Assembly: GCA_019550975.1 (NCBI GenBank)
Contig: SDWH01000009.1
Span: forward strand, 1-64,000
From: Bacteroidales bacterium SW299
Lineage (GTDB): Bacteria; Bacteroidota; Bacteroidia; Bacteroidales; Bacteroidaceae
DNA: 64,000 nucleotides
Reading direction: 5' to 3'
Shown: in pieces, positions 1-9,113 of the stretch
How the letters are laid out: every line of letters begins with the position of its first letter
How positions within the stretch are numbered: the stretch's first letter is position 1
Notes under the pieces: model-generated
Told to the model about the DNA's origin: nothing
Database searches by the model: none
Seen by the model: the letters and a program-made list of their open reading frames with translations, nothing else
Translations under genes and position numbers: made by a program

Positions 1-240
1 ACTTTTGAATCTACTTCCACACAAATGGAAGTTGAAACATCAGGAATGTGTACTGACAAAGCAAAAGGAAGTATCTAGTAACTGATACAAACTGTAATAT
101 ATTGGTTCAACAAAACAATGGCGGCTGATACTATTAGGTTCATAGTGACAGTCGCTATTGTTGTATATAAAGGTTTAATACCTGTAGTTGGCCGAATGCT
201 TACAACTCTTCCGCAAATCCAACAAAGGAGCCGGATGCGC
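1..240. other. Intergenic sequence, nothing recognised
   Basis: The first 240 bases hold no frame that resembles a protein and no RNA gene that I recognise. A short plus-strand frame at 118-366 runs through the terminator and into the antisense of the LruC gene, so I do not believe it. The stretch probably separates the end of the EPS-associated genes from a gene lying outside the window. Confidence 0.5.
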
Positions 241-277
241 AAAAAAACGCCCGGTAATTACAGGAACTACCGGGCGT
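241..277 (-). terminator. Rho-independent terminator after LruC gene 1
   Basis: Two perfect 10-base arms (247-256 and 268-277) pair around an 11-base loop. Read on the minus strand, the stem is followed directly by seven T residues. It lies about 35 bases past the stop codon of the LruC lipoprotein gene at 311-1942. Confidence 0.88.
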
Positions 278-310
278 GCAAAATAATCAACATGTTACAG
301 AACCAACAGC

Positions 311-1942
311 TTAATGGCTGTTGTCGAGAACTTTCTCTTCGTCAGGGTAATTATACCACTGGCTAACCTGATAGTTAGTTCCCCACTCGCCAAACTCGGG
401 ATATGCTTCCGAAATGCTGACGCGTTCTTTCGGCCATTTCCAGCCTGCCGGAACGCAGAACATCTGCGGAGCCTCTCCTTCGCCGGGAGCGGTAATCTCA
501 TCGGCCACGCTATTGTCATCCACGCGAATGCTGAAGCCTCCCATATTGGATATGCCTGCACAATAGGCCATAGAAAAGTCTGCGGGCACTTCGATTGTCA
601 CGGATGTACCGGCAGGACCTTCCGAGAATGTATTGATCATTTCATAGCCGGCAGCGGAAGACTGCGGATTTCCTCCGGAAAGCCACGAGTGGATTTCTTC
701 GCCCACCTGCGTGCCGTCGCGGTAAATCCATGCGCTCTTTGTACCTCCGGCAGCCAGCGGAGTCACGGTAGCAGTCGTTTCTCCCGATACATGGTTTACG
801 GAAAACACAATGTCGTTAAAGTCATAGTCGTCAGTACCTCCCAAGTCTTCTGAAGCTATAACCCAGTCTGCAGCATCCTCATCTATGACAACCGGTGACG
901 GGTCGATAATCAGCATGAAGTCGTTCAAGTCCTTGTCACCGTCTTCTGCATCGTTAGGCATGTCCTCAAAGCCAAGGAAGGTACGGTATTGCCCGTCTTC
1001 CAGCAAAGTCGTAAAATACGAAGCATGGCTTTCGTTGTTGGGATTCATTGCTGCCTCGCTGTAATACGTATTGCTGATATAGCCGATATAGGCTGTGGGA
1101 AGCACCTTGATATAAAAGCCGTACCGCGTTCCCGCCGGCAGATTGATGGTAAATCCTTTGCTGCGGATTCGCTGAGCCGTGTTTCCGTCGGCATCTTTTG
1201 TGCTTTCCTTTTCGGTGGCGTTTATCCATTGTCCGTCGCCGAAGTCAATCTGTACCTCATCTCCCTGCTCTTCTTCTAGCTGGTGCTTGTCCTGGTAGAT
1301 GTCTTGCGTGTGTTCCACACCGTTCTCGTCAGTCCAATAGATGCCCAACATGTGCGCGTAGCTTGCATTCCAATATACGGGGTAAACCGTGATGGTACGG
1401 TCGTCCTGCACCACGCTGAAGTTGGATGTGATGCCCGGAGCATTCGTGTTGTCGGTGCCTTCGGGCACACGTCCGGCAAAAGACATCACTTCGCTGAGGG
1501 AAAACTCCTTGTATTCTTCATTGACCGCAAACACTCCGTCGGCACCTGTACCTGTATAGCTTCTGCTGGTTGCAGAAGTGAAGTCAGCTGTTCCGCCGTT
1601 CTTCACCAGTCTGGCTTTTCCACCGGAAGCAACAACGAAGTCGTCCACGTCTTTTTGTGCGTCAAAAGTCAGTTCCTGCCCGTTGGCAACATTCTGATAA
1701 TGCCCTACGAGCTTATAGACATCGTCGCTTTTGGCATAGACCTTCACTTCAGAATCTGCTCCCGTAACGGTCACAGACTTCTGTCCTGCCGTGTTCCAGT
1801 CCTGATCCTTGTCAATCAGACCAAACATTTGGATAAAATTTTGGGAATATTCTTCCTGAGCCGGCTCGTCATAGATATTCTCCGAGCATGAAACGGTGAA
1901 GAGGCTTCCCAAAATCATCGTTGCAAAATAAATTTTTCTCAT
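311..1942 (-). CDS. LruC-domain (DUF4842) lipoprotein, copy 1
   Basis: A 543-residue predicted surface lipoprotein. The N-terminus is a short hydrophobic signal ending in a lipobox with Cys19 (FTVSC), followed by the acidic stretch SENIYDEPAQEE. Acidic residues after the lipid cysteine fit the Bacteroidetes lipoprotein surface-export pattern. Asp-rich segments (DKDQDWN near residue 45, DGDKDLNDFMLIIDPSP and DDYDFNDIVFSV in the second half) are typical of LruC/DUF4842 proteins and could bind calcium; that is inference. The protein is a diverged paralogue of the product of 2238-4031, sharing the N-terminus, the aspartate motifs and a C-terminal WKWP...AYPEFG...W.NYP block. A 295-base gap and a terminator separate it from that paralogue, so it may have its own promoter. 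The molecular function is unknown; a surface structural or polysaccharide-associated role is suggested only by position. Confidence 0.85.
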   Translation of the reverse strand: MRKIYFATMILGSLFTVSCSENIYDEPAQEEYSQNFIQMFGLIDKDQDWNTAGQKSVTVTGADSEVKVYAKSDDVYKLVGHYQNVANGQELTFDAQKDVDDFVVASGGKARLVKNGGTADFTSATSRSYTGTGADGVFAVNEEYKEFSLSEVMSFAGRVPEGTDNTNAPGITSNFSVVQDDRTITVYPVYWNASYAHMLGIYWTDENGVEHTQDIYQDKHQLEEEQGDEVQIDFGDGQWINATEKESTKDADGNTAQRIRSKGFTINLPAGTRYGFYIKVLPTAYIGYISNTYYSEAAMNPNNESHASYFTTLLEDGQYRTFLGFEDMPNDAEDGDKDLNDFMLIIDPSPVVIDEDAADWVIASEDLGGTDDYDFNDIVFSVNHVSGETTATVTPLAAGGTKSAWIYRDGTQVGEEIHSWLSGGNPQSSAAGYEMINTFSEGPAGTSVTIEVPADFSMAYCAGISNMGGFSIRVDDNSVADEITAPGEGEAPQMFCVPAGWKWPKERVSISEAYPEFGEWGTNYQVSQWYNYPDEEKVLDNSH

Positions 1943-2167
1943 CTTTGTTTTTTTTAATGTGTTGTTTTATAAATGTTGATTATTCCACTCGTCTTTTATT
2001 CATACGAAACGGATGCCCTTTATCTTTCGATCTTTAACGCAACGCCATGCGTTTGAACAGATATTGCATTGCAGCAGTCAGCAGAACGCTTAAATTTTCA
2101 CTGTGTACCTGTTTCTACTAATATAGTTTTTGTCTGTTGTCATATTCTCATCTGCCATGCAGAAGTT

Positions 2168-2198
2168 GAAAACTCTCCGGCGGGCGGTCGCCGGAGAG
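2168..2198 (-). terminator. Terminator after LruC gene 2
   Basis: Nine-base arms (2173-2181 and 2190-2198) form a GC-rich hairpin. On the minus strand it is followed by a short T run (TTTTC). It sits about 40 bases past the stop of the 2238-4031 gene and probably marks the end of the long EPS-operon transcript. The next 225 bases up to 1943 hold no recognised gene. Confidence 0.75.
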
Positions 2199-2237
2199 GA
2201 ACAAAACAATCAATACCAATTTACAGAGTGAACACCA

Positions 2238-4031
2238 TCATTTGTTGCCAAGGGTCTTGCCCGCTGCAGGGTAATTATACCATTCGTTGTGCTGATAGTT
2301 CTCACCCCACGGTCCGAACTCAGGATAAGCCTCTTTGATGTTCATTTTCTCGTAAGGCCATTTCCAGTTTCCGGTGACACAGATCATCTGCGGAGCTTCG
2401 CCAAGTCCAGGATTGTCCACATTGCGCAATCTGCCTTCTTTTGTAACAACTTCAACAGCGAAACCGCCCATATTGTCTGCATCAGGAGTGATTCCAATAT
2501 GGAAATCTGGATCTACAGTGATAGTGTAAGGTTCTCCGGCAGTTCCTTCGCCTTGAGTATTGAGCATCGGATAAGCAAATCCGTCGGGAGCAGTCTGACC
2601 ATTCAGACCAATCCATTCATGAATTTCTTTATTAACACGCTTCTTTTCCTGGCTCGGATCACGCGGATCAGCCCAAGTGATGTACGTTTCGAGTGTACCA
2701 CCGGCAGCAAGCGGCTGTACGGTTGCTTCAGTAGATCCGGCGACATGAGTAACAGAGAATACGACATCGTTAAAGTCGTAGTCGTCTGTAGAACCCAAGT
2801 CTTCGCAGGCAATCGTCCAGCTTTCCGCATCTTCGTCAACAACAAGCGGCGACGGATCGAGAATCAGCATGAAGTCGTTCAAGTCAGGTTCTTTCTGAGG
2901 ATCCCCTACTTCAGATGATGTTTGATCCTCAAATCCAAGGAATGTACGGTAATTTCCTGTTGCGGAGTTACCACCATCGACTCTAGTTCTGAGGAATACG
3001 GCTTGTTTATCACCATCATTATCATCAGCTGCCGAATAATAGCAGTCGCGATAGTCGCCACCGTCATAAACTTTCACATAGAAACCGTACTCAACACCAT
3101 CAGGAATCGTAACGGTAAAACCACGGGATCTGATGGGTTGCGACTTGTCGATTTCACCGGTATAAGTAATACGATCTTGGAAAGGTCCCCAACCTGTAGT
3201 CGTGGTAACGTCAGACGGTTGCTCAAAATGGTCCCAGGTTACACTTTCATATCCTTCATAAGTGTCAGGATTATTATGCGTATCCTCGGTTCTCTTTACA
3301 TAAACCTGCACATCATCGCCTGCTTTATCAGTATAAATGTCATGATGTTCACGGTCATCGATCCTGCCATCTCCATCCGCATCCCAATATACGCCCAACG
3401 TGTGCTCGTAATCAGCATTCCAGAACACAGGATAAACTTTAACAATTCGATCCCTCTGAGAGATTACCTTGAAGTTCGTCACGTTGCTGACACCGGTTTT
3501 GTCAGGGTCAGTGTTATTTTCTTCTTCAGGAAGTCTTTGGGCAAACGACATCACTTCGTCCCAAGTGAACTCAGTATACTTAGGTTTACCTTCGTCGTCT
3601 ACATCTGCCTCAAATACGGAGCTTCCCCAATCTGAGTCATGATAAGTTCTGGAACCAACAGAAGTAAAGTCAACATTACCTCCGTTGCTCACCAGCTTAC
3701 CCTTGCCGCCGGCAACAACAACAAACTCGTCGCAAGTTTCAGCCGCGTCGAATGTCAGTGTCTGCTGGCCGGACACATCCTTGTAGTGTCCAACCAGATT
3801 ATAGGCAACGCCGTTCTTCGCATAAATCTTGACCTCGGAAGCCGAGCCGGGATTAACCGTCACAGACTTCACTTCAGCCACGTTCCAATCTTGATTCGGA
3901 TTTATCGTACCAAACTGGTCGATAAAATTCTTGGAGTAGTCTTCCTGTACCGGCTCGTCATAAATGTCTTCCGAGCATGATGCCAGAAGCAGTACTCCAA
4001 AAGTCAATGAAATGAATTTTAGATTTCTCAT
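2238..4031 (-). CDS. LruC-domain (DUF4842) lipoprotein, copy 2
   Basis: A 597-residue lipoprotein, paralogous to the one at 311-1942. The signal peptide ends in LLLASC with Cys19, then SEDIYDEPVQED, an acidic tail that suits surface display in Bacteroidetes. Repeated acidic motifs (INPNQDWN, DADGDGRIDDREH, EPDLNDFMLILDPSP, DDYDFNDVVFSV) mark the LruC/DUF4842 family. DADGDGRIDD resembles an EF-hand/dockerin calcium loop. The gene starts 27 bases past the stop of the outer-membrane protein gene at 4059-5357 and is probably the last gene of that transcript. Its position at the tail of an EPS operon suggests a cell-surface role linked to the polymer, but no enzymatic motif is visible. Confidence 0.85.
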   Translation of the reverse strand: MRNLKFISLTFGVLLLASCSEDIYDEPVQEDYSKNFIDQFGTINPNQDWNVAEVKSVTVNPGSASEVKIYAKNGVAYNLVGHYKDVSGQQTLTFDAAETCDEFVVVAGGKGKLVSNGGNVDFTSVGSRTYHDSDWGSSVFEADVDDEGKPKYTEFTWDEVMSFAQRLPEEENNTDPDKTGVSNVTNFKVISQRDRIVKVYPVFWNADYEHTLGVYWDADGDGRIDDREHHDIYTDKAGDDVQVYVKRTEDTHNNPDTYEGYESVTWDHFEQPSDVTTTTGWGPFQDRITYTGEIDKSQPIRSRGFTVTIPDGVEYGFYVKVYDGGDYRDCYYSAADDNDGDKQAVFLRTRVDGGNSATGNYRTFLGFEDQTSSEVGDPQKEPDLNDFMLILDPSPLVVDEDAESWTIACEDLGSTDDYDFNDVVFSVTHVAGSTEATVQPLAAGGTLETYITWADPRDPSQEKKRVNKEIHEWIGLNGQTAPDGFAYPMLNTQGEGTAGEPYTITVDPDFHIGITPDADNMGGFAVEVVTKEGRLRNVDNPGLGEAPQMICVTGNWKWPYEKMNIKEAYPEFGPWGENYQHNEWYNYPAAGKTLGNK

Positions 4032-4058
4032 TACTTTGGTTAATTAAAAGGTTAATAA

Positions 4059-5357
4059 TTATATTGATTGTTTTGTAGATTCCATCTCTTTTTTATTCAT
4101 GAGAAAATGCACCTTTACCCTTATGGCACCCTCACTGGCGTCAAGCTGTTTGAGCCTGAATGTCTGAAACATGACGTCCTGAAAACATTTCTGCTTTTTC
4201 AGCCACGCCTCCACTGCATGCGCAAACGTTTCCGCTTCAGAATTTCCGTCGGGAATTTCCAGATCCACCTGTGTAACTGTTCCATTTGCAGGCAGTCCCT
4301 CCAAGATCTGAAGCGATTCCTTGTCTGCGAAACGGAACATACGTCCAACAGACAAAGAGTCCGCTGCCCACAGCCCGTCCCGCGGTATCGCGACGTCGGC
4401 TGTCAGCGTCCGGTATTCTACAACGTCATTGCTCTTTATTACGCCCGGAACGCCCCTGTAGTCATACGATCCGCCGCTCAGCAGTCCCTTTATCTTTTTC
4501 TTCTCCCGCAATTTGCCGAAATAGCACGTAAAGCCGGCATGAAGTCCGACATTTCCGTCTATACGGTCGATCAAACGGTCGCGCCGCTTGCTTTCATAAT
4601 CAAAATTGGTATGGTAAAACAGGCAGCGCAGCTTCACATCGAGCGAAAACCGCTTCTTCCGGCCGAAAAAACGGCTGTATTGCAGTTCTGCATGTCCGCT
4701 CCAGTTATACCCCGTGCCATACTGCTGGTGATAATTGAGCTGGTGCACGCACCCCATGCCCAAATTCAGCATGAACTGGTTTCTGTTCTTCAGGCTTCCA
4801 TAACCCTCGTATCCATTGATCAGCCGCGTAAGGTTCAGCATCACACTCAGGCTCGTATCCCACCAGCTGGTCTTCATCTTGCGGTACATCGTGCCGTCTT
4901 CTTTCTCAAGGATGTCGCCATATCCGAAGCCGTGGTGTCCCGTGATGTATTCAGAATAGCCTTCTGATTCCGAACGGATGAATTCACATGCAAGCCCCAC
5001 ATACGGATTGAACCAATATCCGATGCCTCCGCTGATTTCCGGCGAAAGTGTTCCCGAGAAATCGCCGTCGCCCGAGTAATCACCACGGAAGGTGTGCATG
5101 CCGCCCGTGAAAAACACCACCCAGTCTTTCCTGAAGATGGAAGCCGAAACCGGCATGGACTCGAACAGTTCATATGGTTTCTGTCCGGCCGGAGCCGAAA
5201 CCGTAAATCGCAGCGTGTCTTTCCCCACCCTTCCTTCTTCCACAAACCGGATGGTATCTTGCCGCGCCCATTCCGGATTCTCCTGCGCTTTGGCCGGAAC
5301 CATGCAGTTCGCAGCGACAACCAACAGCAAACAGGCCGATATCTTTAAAGTCGTCAT
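4059..5357 (-). CDS. Outer-membrane beta-barrel-like protein
   Basis: A 432-residue exported protein. I place the start at the ATG at 5357, because the longer frame would use TTG at 5369 and overlap the upstream gene; from the ATG a clear signal peptide follows (MTTLKISACLLLVVAANCMVPAKAQ region, cleavage near AKA-Q). The middle part (about residues 65-285) has alternating aromatic/glycine strands such as GIGYWFNPYVGLACEF and LHAGFTCYFGK, typical of an eight-stranded-type barrel. The C-terminal third is a soluble domain that I cannot assign. It begins 8 bases after the stop of the dehydratase gene, so it is very likely co-transcribed with the EPS genes. It could be an envelope partner of polysaccharide secretion or of the two LruC lipoproteins downstream; function unknown. 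Confidence 0.75.
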   Translation of the reverse strand: MTTLKISACLLLVVAANCMVPAKAQENPEWARQDTIRFVEEGRVGKDTLRFTVSAPAGQKPYELFESMPVSASIFRKDWVVFFTGGMHTFRGDYSGDGDFSGTLSPEISGGIGYWFNPYVGLACEFIRSESEGYSEYITGHHGFGYGDILEKEDGTMYRKMKTSWWDTSLSVMLNLTRLINGYEGYGSLKNRNQFMLNLGMGCVHQLNYHQQYGTGYNWSGHAELQYSRFFGRKKRFSLDVKLRCLFYHTNFDYESKRRDRLIDRIDGNVGLHAGFTCYFGKLREKKKIKGLLSGGSYDYRGVPGVIKSNDVVEYRTLTADVAIPRDGLWAADSLSVGRMFRFADKESLQILEGLPANGTVTQVDLEIPDGNSEAETFAHAVEAWLKKQKCFQDVMFQTFRLKQLDASEGAIRVKVHFLMNKKEMESTKQSI

Positions 5358-5365
5358 ATTATGTT

Positions 5366-6934
5366 TCAATTTGATTCAGACAACAACGCAGTTGTATATT
5401 CCGGAACGATGCGCTTCATCATCCCCACCGTTCCTGCAGCGTCATAAGTTTGCGCAACAGCTATCAGTTTATCTATCTGACATTTAGCCTCGTTGAAATC
5501 ATACTCGCGCACTTTGGCTATCTTGATCTTGGGGTTGGATGTAGGCAATACGGTTTCTTCCTGGTTCAACACCTCCTCATAAAGCTTTTCTCCGGGACGC
5601 AAGCCTGAGAACTTGATTTTAATGTCGTGCCGCCCGCTCAGTTGAATCATTCTCTTTGCCAGATCAACAATGCGCACCTGCTCACCCATATCAAAAGCAA
5701 AAATCTCGCCTCCATGCCCGATGGTAGCCGCTTCAAGCACCAGCCGGCAAGCTTCGGGAATCAGCATAAAATAGCGTGTAATATTCGGATGAGTAACAGT
5801 AACCGGCCCCCCACGCCGTATCTGTTCACGGAAAATCGGAATGACCGAACCGTTGGAACCGAGCACATTTCCAAAGCGTGTAGTGATAAACTGGCAGCTT
5901 CCCGCATCGGCTTTGGCAAGGCTTTGGCAATAAATTTCGCAGATTCGCTTTGAGCAGCCCATCACATTGGTGGGATTGACAGCTTTATCCGTGCTGATCA
6001 TGACGAACTTGCCCACATGGTAGCGTATGGCCAGGTCTGCCAGTTTCCGCGTGCCGTCGACGTTGTTCAAGATGCTTTCCACCGGATTGTCTTCCATCAT
6101 CGGCACATGCTTGTAAGCGGCAGCGTGGAAAATGATTTCAGGCTGGTACTCTTGAAAAATCCGCTCCATCCGGTGACTGTGGCAGATGCTTGTCACAATA
6201 GTCACGCAGAACACATCCGGCCATTCACGTTTCATTTTCAGACGCACGTCGTGCAACGGAGTTTCCGCCTGATCTACCAGCACCAACAGATCGGGCTTGC
6301 ACGAGGCCAGCAGCCATGCCAGTTCACTGCCGATACTTCCTGCTCCTCCAGTCACCAGAATGCGCTTTCCGCACATTTCTTTTTGAATGGCTTCCATATC
6401 CACCTTGATAGGCTCACGCGGCAACAGGTATTTCATTTCCCGGTCGAGCAAGGCATTGCTGCTCAGTCCATAGACGCCGTTCTTCCCGTTCCGCCTCAAA
6501 TAAATGTCGTAAAATACTTTTGCCGTAATGCGCAGCCCGCACATCAGGACGATGGCAAGCAATGTCTGCAATACAAGGTCACGAAAACGAAATGGAATAA
6601 TGATGGCATCGGTATGAAAATAAGAACGCAGGATCATGATCAGTACAATTCCGACAATGAGCGAACTGGACGTACGCATCAGGTCCTCAATCGTAGTCTG
6701 CCGGATTATGCCGCTGTATGTATGGAACAGGCGGAAACCGACAAGATAGCAGGGCAGATAAGCACAGACGGCAAGAACAAGTCTTCCCAACTGGCCGGAT
6801 GTGGACGGAAGCCCATGGTTGACGGTATAGCCTACTATCCCCGAGAACAGAACAATGCAGCAGTCTGTCAGCAGGATATACCAATACGGAACTGCCCGGC
6901 AGGACAGATACCAGTTTACTATTTTTTCATACAT
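5366..6934 (-). CDS. Nucleoside-diphosphate-sugar 4,6-dehydratase (CapD/WbpM/PglF type), shortened
   Basis: A 522-residue membrane enzyme of the large UDP-GlcNAc 4,6-dehydratase family, which makes the UDP-4-keto-6-deoxy sugar used by the neighbouring aminotransferase. Four hydrophobic segments lie at about 17-37, 50-70, 90-105 and 115-138. The catalytic SDR domain follows: NAD-binding TGGAGSIGSEL at 195-205, then HAAAYKHVPMME, STDKAVNPTNVMGCSKR (the Lys-containing active-site region in which Met replaces the usual SDR Tyr), and GLRPGEKLYEE. Full-length relatives are about 600-650 residues and carry an extra Rossmann-like domain between the membrane part and the SDR domain. Here only about 30 residues (150-180) join them. 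The gene overlaps the end of the aminotransferase gene by 16 bases. Confidence 0.88.
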   Translation of the reverse strand: MYEKIVNWYLSCRAVPYWYILLTDCCIVLFSGIVGYTVNHGLPSTSGQLGRLVLAVCAYLPCYLVGFRLFHTYSGIIRQTTIEDLMRTSSSLIVGIVLIMILRSYFHTDAIIIPFRFRDLVLQTLLAIVLMCGLRITAKVFYDIYLRRNGKNGVYGLSSNALLDREMKYLLPREPIKVDMEAIQKEMCGKRILVTGGAGSIGSELAWLLASCKPDLLVLVDQAETPLHDVRLKMKREWPDVFCVTIVTSICHSHRMERIFQEYQPEIIFHAAAYKHVPMMEDNPVESILNNVDGTRKLADLAIRYHVGKFVMISTDKAVNPTNVMGCSKRICEIYCQSLAKADAGSCQFITTRFGNVLGSNGSVIPIFREQIRRGGPVTVTHPNITRYFMLIPEACRLVLEAATIGHGGEIFAFDMGEQVRIVDLAKRMIQLSGRHDIKIKFSGLRPGEKLYEEVLNQEETVLPTSNPKIKIAKVREYDFNEAKCQIDKLIAVAQTYDAAGTVGMMKRIVPEYTTALLSESN

Positions 6935-8058
6935 GTTTTTATTTCATTTATAATGAAGTGAATGTCTTCATCTTTTACATACGGACCGCTCGGCAGACAC
7001 AGGCCTTGTTCAAAAAACTTTTCGCTGACACCGTTCAGGTATTTCGGGGCATCGCTAAATACAGGCTGCAAGTGGAGCGGCTTCCATAAGGGACGACTCT
7101 CGACTCCCTTTTCATCCAGATGCAGGCGTATGGCATCATAATCTGTTCCGGCTTTTTCGGGATTTACAAGAATCGCATTCAACCAATAATTGCTGTCATA
7201 CTTATCCGTGGGATTCATGTGCAGACTGATTCCTTCTACATCGGCCAGCAATTCGGAATACAGATGTGCAGTATGCCTGTGATGAGCGACATGACTGCCG
7301 ACAACAGTCATCTGCCCGCGACCTATGCCTGCACAAATGTTGCTCATCCTGTAATTATAGCCTATATGCTCATGCTGATAATAAGGAAATGGCTCACGTG
7401 CCTGCGTCGCATAAAAGACCGCCCGCTTTTTTTTCTCTTCCGAAGGACATATCAGCGCGCCCCCTCCGCTGGTAGTAATCATCTTGTTCCCATTGAAACT
7501 CAGCACTCCATATGTACCGAAAGTCCCGCAAGATTTGCCTGCGAACGAAGATCCCATCGCTTCGGCAGCATCCTCTACGACCGGAATATCATACCGTCCT
7601 GCAATTTCCATGACGGCATCCATACGGGCAGGCATTCCGTAAAGATGCGCTACAACGATTGCCTTAGGCAGCTTCCCCGTAACACGCATGCGGTCCTGTA
7701 TGGCTTCTTCCAGAAGTTCGGGCGAGATGTTCCATGATTCCGGCTCGCTGTCAACAAAAACAGGTGTAGCACCCTGATATACAATAGGATTTGCAGATGC
7801 AGCAAAAGTAAAGCTCTGGCAAATCACTTCATCGCCTTTTCCTACGCCCAGCAGCACGAGTGCCAGGTGGATGGCAGCCGTTCCGGAAGAAAGTGCCGAA
7901 ACATACTTTCCGTTTCCTATAAATTGTTCGAGATCTTGTTCAAAACCTGCCACATTCGGTCCAAGCGGGGCCACCCAATTCGTATCGAATGCCTCTTTAA
8001 TGTATTTCTGCTCCTGGCCGCTCATGTGGGCAAGGCAGAGGTAAACACGCTTATCCAT
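6919..8058 (-). CDS. DegT/DnrJ/EryC1/StrS-family sugar aminotransferase (PglE/WcfR-like)
   Basis: A 379-residue PLP enzyme that would transfer an amino group to the 4-keto sugar made by the neighbouring dehydratase, giving a UDP-4-amino-6-deoxy sugar. Family marks are SGTAAIHLALVLLGVGKGDEVI near residue 58, VEDAAEAMGS (PLP-binding Asp), and SFNGNKMITTSGGG, whose Lys is the PLP Schiff-base residue. The C-terminal HFIINEI is typical of the family. It lies 3 bases after the stop of the phosphoglycosyl transferase gene. The aminotransferase plus PglC-like transferase pair matches WcfR/WcfS of B. fragilis polysaccharide A, which starts the repeat with an acetamido-amino-trideoxy sugar. The same sugar is a reasonable inference here, but galacto or gluco stereochemistry cannot be read from the sequence. 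Confidence 0.9.
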   Translation of the reverse strand: MDKRVYLCLAHMSGQEQKYIKEAFDTNWVAPLGPNVAGFEQDLEQFIGNGKYVSALSSGTAAIHLALVLLGVGKGDEVICQSFTFAASANPIVYQGATPVFVDSEPESWNISPELLEEAIQDRMRVTGKLPKAIVVAHLYGMPARMDAVMEIAGRYDIPVVEDAAEAMGSSFAGKSCGTFGTYGVLSFNGNKMITTSGGGALICPSEEKKKRAVFYATQAREPFPYYQHEHIGYNYRMSNICAGIGRGQMTVVGSHVAHHRHTAHLYSELLADVEGISLHMNPTDKYDSNYWLNAILVNPEKAGTDYDAIRLHLDEKGVESRPLWKPLHLQPVFSDAPKYLNGVSEKFFEQGLCLPSGPYVKDEDIHFIINEIKTCMKK

Positions 8059-8061
8059 AAA

Positions 8062-8637
8062 TTAAAATATTGTTTTAAAGATTATTTCCAAGTCTTTCAG
8101 CAAGGTATGGTCATCCACATATTGCAAGTTGATGCGCACCTTATCAGGAAAGATGACCTCATCATTGTATTGCTTCGGATCTGCCTGCTTTGCCAACAGT
8201 TCTTCTTCATTGCGATATTTCAATGTAGCAGGCCCCGTAATGCCAGGTTTAAGCAACAGTATTCTCCTTTCATTTCCTTGTAATTTGTCCGCATAGCCGG
8301 GAACATCGGGACGGGGGCCAACAAAACTCATATCGCCAGTCAACACATTCCACAATTCAGGCAGTTCGTCTAGTTTGTATTTTCGCAATTTGGCTCCAAG
8401 TGGAGTAATGCGCTCCTCTCCTGCCACGCTGACTGAACTTCCGTGATGCCCCATTGACATGGAACGAAATTTCACAAGAGTAAAAAGTTTTCCATATTGT
8501 CCAACTCTCCGCTGCCTGAACAATACCGGACCATCCGGCATCTTTATGCGAATTATAACAGCAATGACCAACAATACGGGCCACAATATCAACAGCCCGA
8601 TGAAAGCTGCCAAACGGTCGAATAACCATTTTCCCAT
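8062..8637 (-). CDS. Initiating sugar-1-phosphate transferase (monotopic PGT, PglC/WcfS-like)
   Basis: A 191-residue bacterial sugar transferase that would load a sugar-1-phosphate from the UDP-sugar onto undecaprenyl phosphate, the first membrane step of repeat-unit synthesis. It has the small-PGT plan: one N-terminal re-entrant hydrophobic helix (about residues 12-32, containing a Pro), then PVLFRQRRVG, FTLVKFRSM, KLRKYKLDELPELWNVL and MSFVGPRPDVPGY. The Asp-Glu pair in KLDELPEL is the catalytic dyad region of this family. The absence of the extra N-terminal membrane domain of WbaP-type enzymes puts it with PglC and WcfS. It is 2 bases from the acetyltransferase gene before it and 3 bases from the aminotransferase gene after it. 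Confidence 0.93.
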   Translation of the reverse strand: MGKWLFDRLAAFIGLLILWPVLLVIAVIIRIKMPDGPVLFRQRRVGQYGKLFTLVKFRSMSMGHHGSSVSVAGEERITPLGAKLRKYKLDELPELWNVLTGDMSFVGPRPDVPGYADKLQGNERRILLLKPGITGPATLKYRNEEELLAKQADPKQYNDEVIFPDKVRINLQYVDDHTLLKDLEIIFKTIF

Positions 8638-8639
8638 AC

Positions 8640-9113
8640 TTATATGTTTTTAATAATCCGTGCCGGAACTCCTGCAACCAACACATGAGGAGGGACATCT
8701 TTCGTAACGACAGAACCGGCAGCTACCACACTCATATTGCCGATTGTTACGCCTGGAAGAATAACAGAACAGGCTCCTATCCATACATTATCGCCTATAA
8801 TTACAGGTTTAGATACAGGCTGGTATATATTTTTCAGCAAATTGTACGGAGCATTTGGATTAGCCGTCGTTAAAATGGTAACCCGAAAGGCCAATGTAGA
8901 ATTTTCACCTATTTCAATGCGGTCCTTTGCCACGAGAAAACAGTCGGCCGATATTTCTGCCCGCTTCTTGAGAAACACGCCCCCCATGTTTCGTTTTCCC
9001 GTAATGACTGTAACATGCCTGAATGATAATGAATTAGTCATGTCGCAGGATACGCCTTTACAGCGAAACCTGATGAGGTTGATCCGTTTCAACAGGTTAT
9101 ACAACAAGTTCAT
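8640..9113 (-). CDS. Left-handed beta-helix acetyltransferase
   Basis: A 157-residue hexapeptide-repeat acyltransferase of the NodL/maltose O-acetyltransferase/WcaF kind. Hexapeptide turns are seen from [12 protein letters not shown] onward, with [53 protein letters not shown] in the C-terminal half. The N-terminal Rossmann part of PglD-type N-acetyltransferases is missing. It more likely acetylates a sugar hydroxyl in the polymer, although N-acetylation of the 4-amino sugar is possible. Its start overlaps the end of the ATP-grasp gene by 4 bases (ATGA), so the two are probably translationally coupled. Confidence 0.85.
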   Translation of the reverse strand: MNLLYNLLKRINLIRFRCKGVSCDMTNSLSFRHVTVITGKRNMGGVFLKKRAEISADCFLVAKDRIEIGENSTLAFRVTILTTANPNAPYNLLKNIYQPVSKPVIIGDNVWIGACSVILPGVTIGNMSVVAAGSVVTKDVPPHVLVAGVPARIIKNI

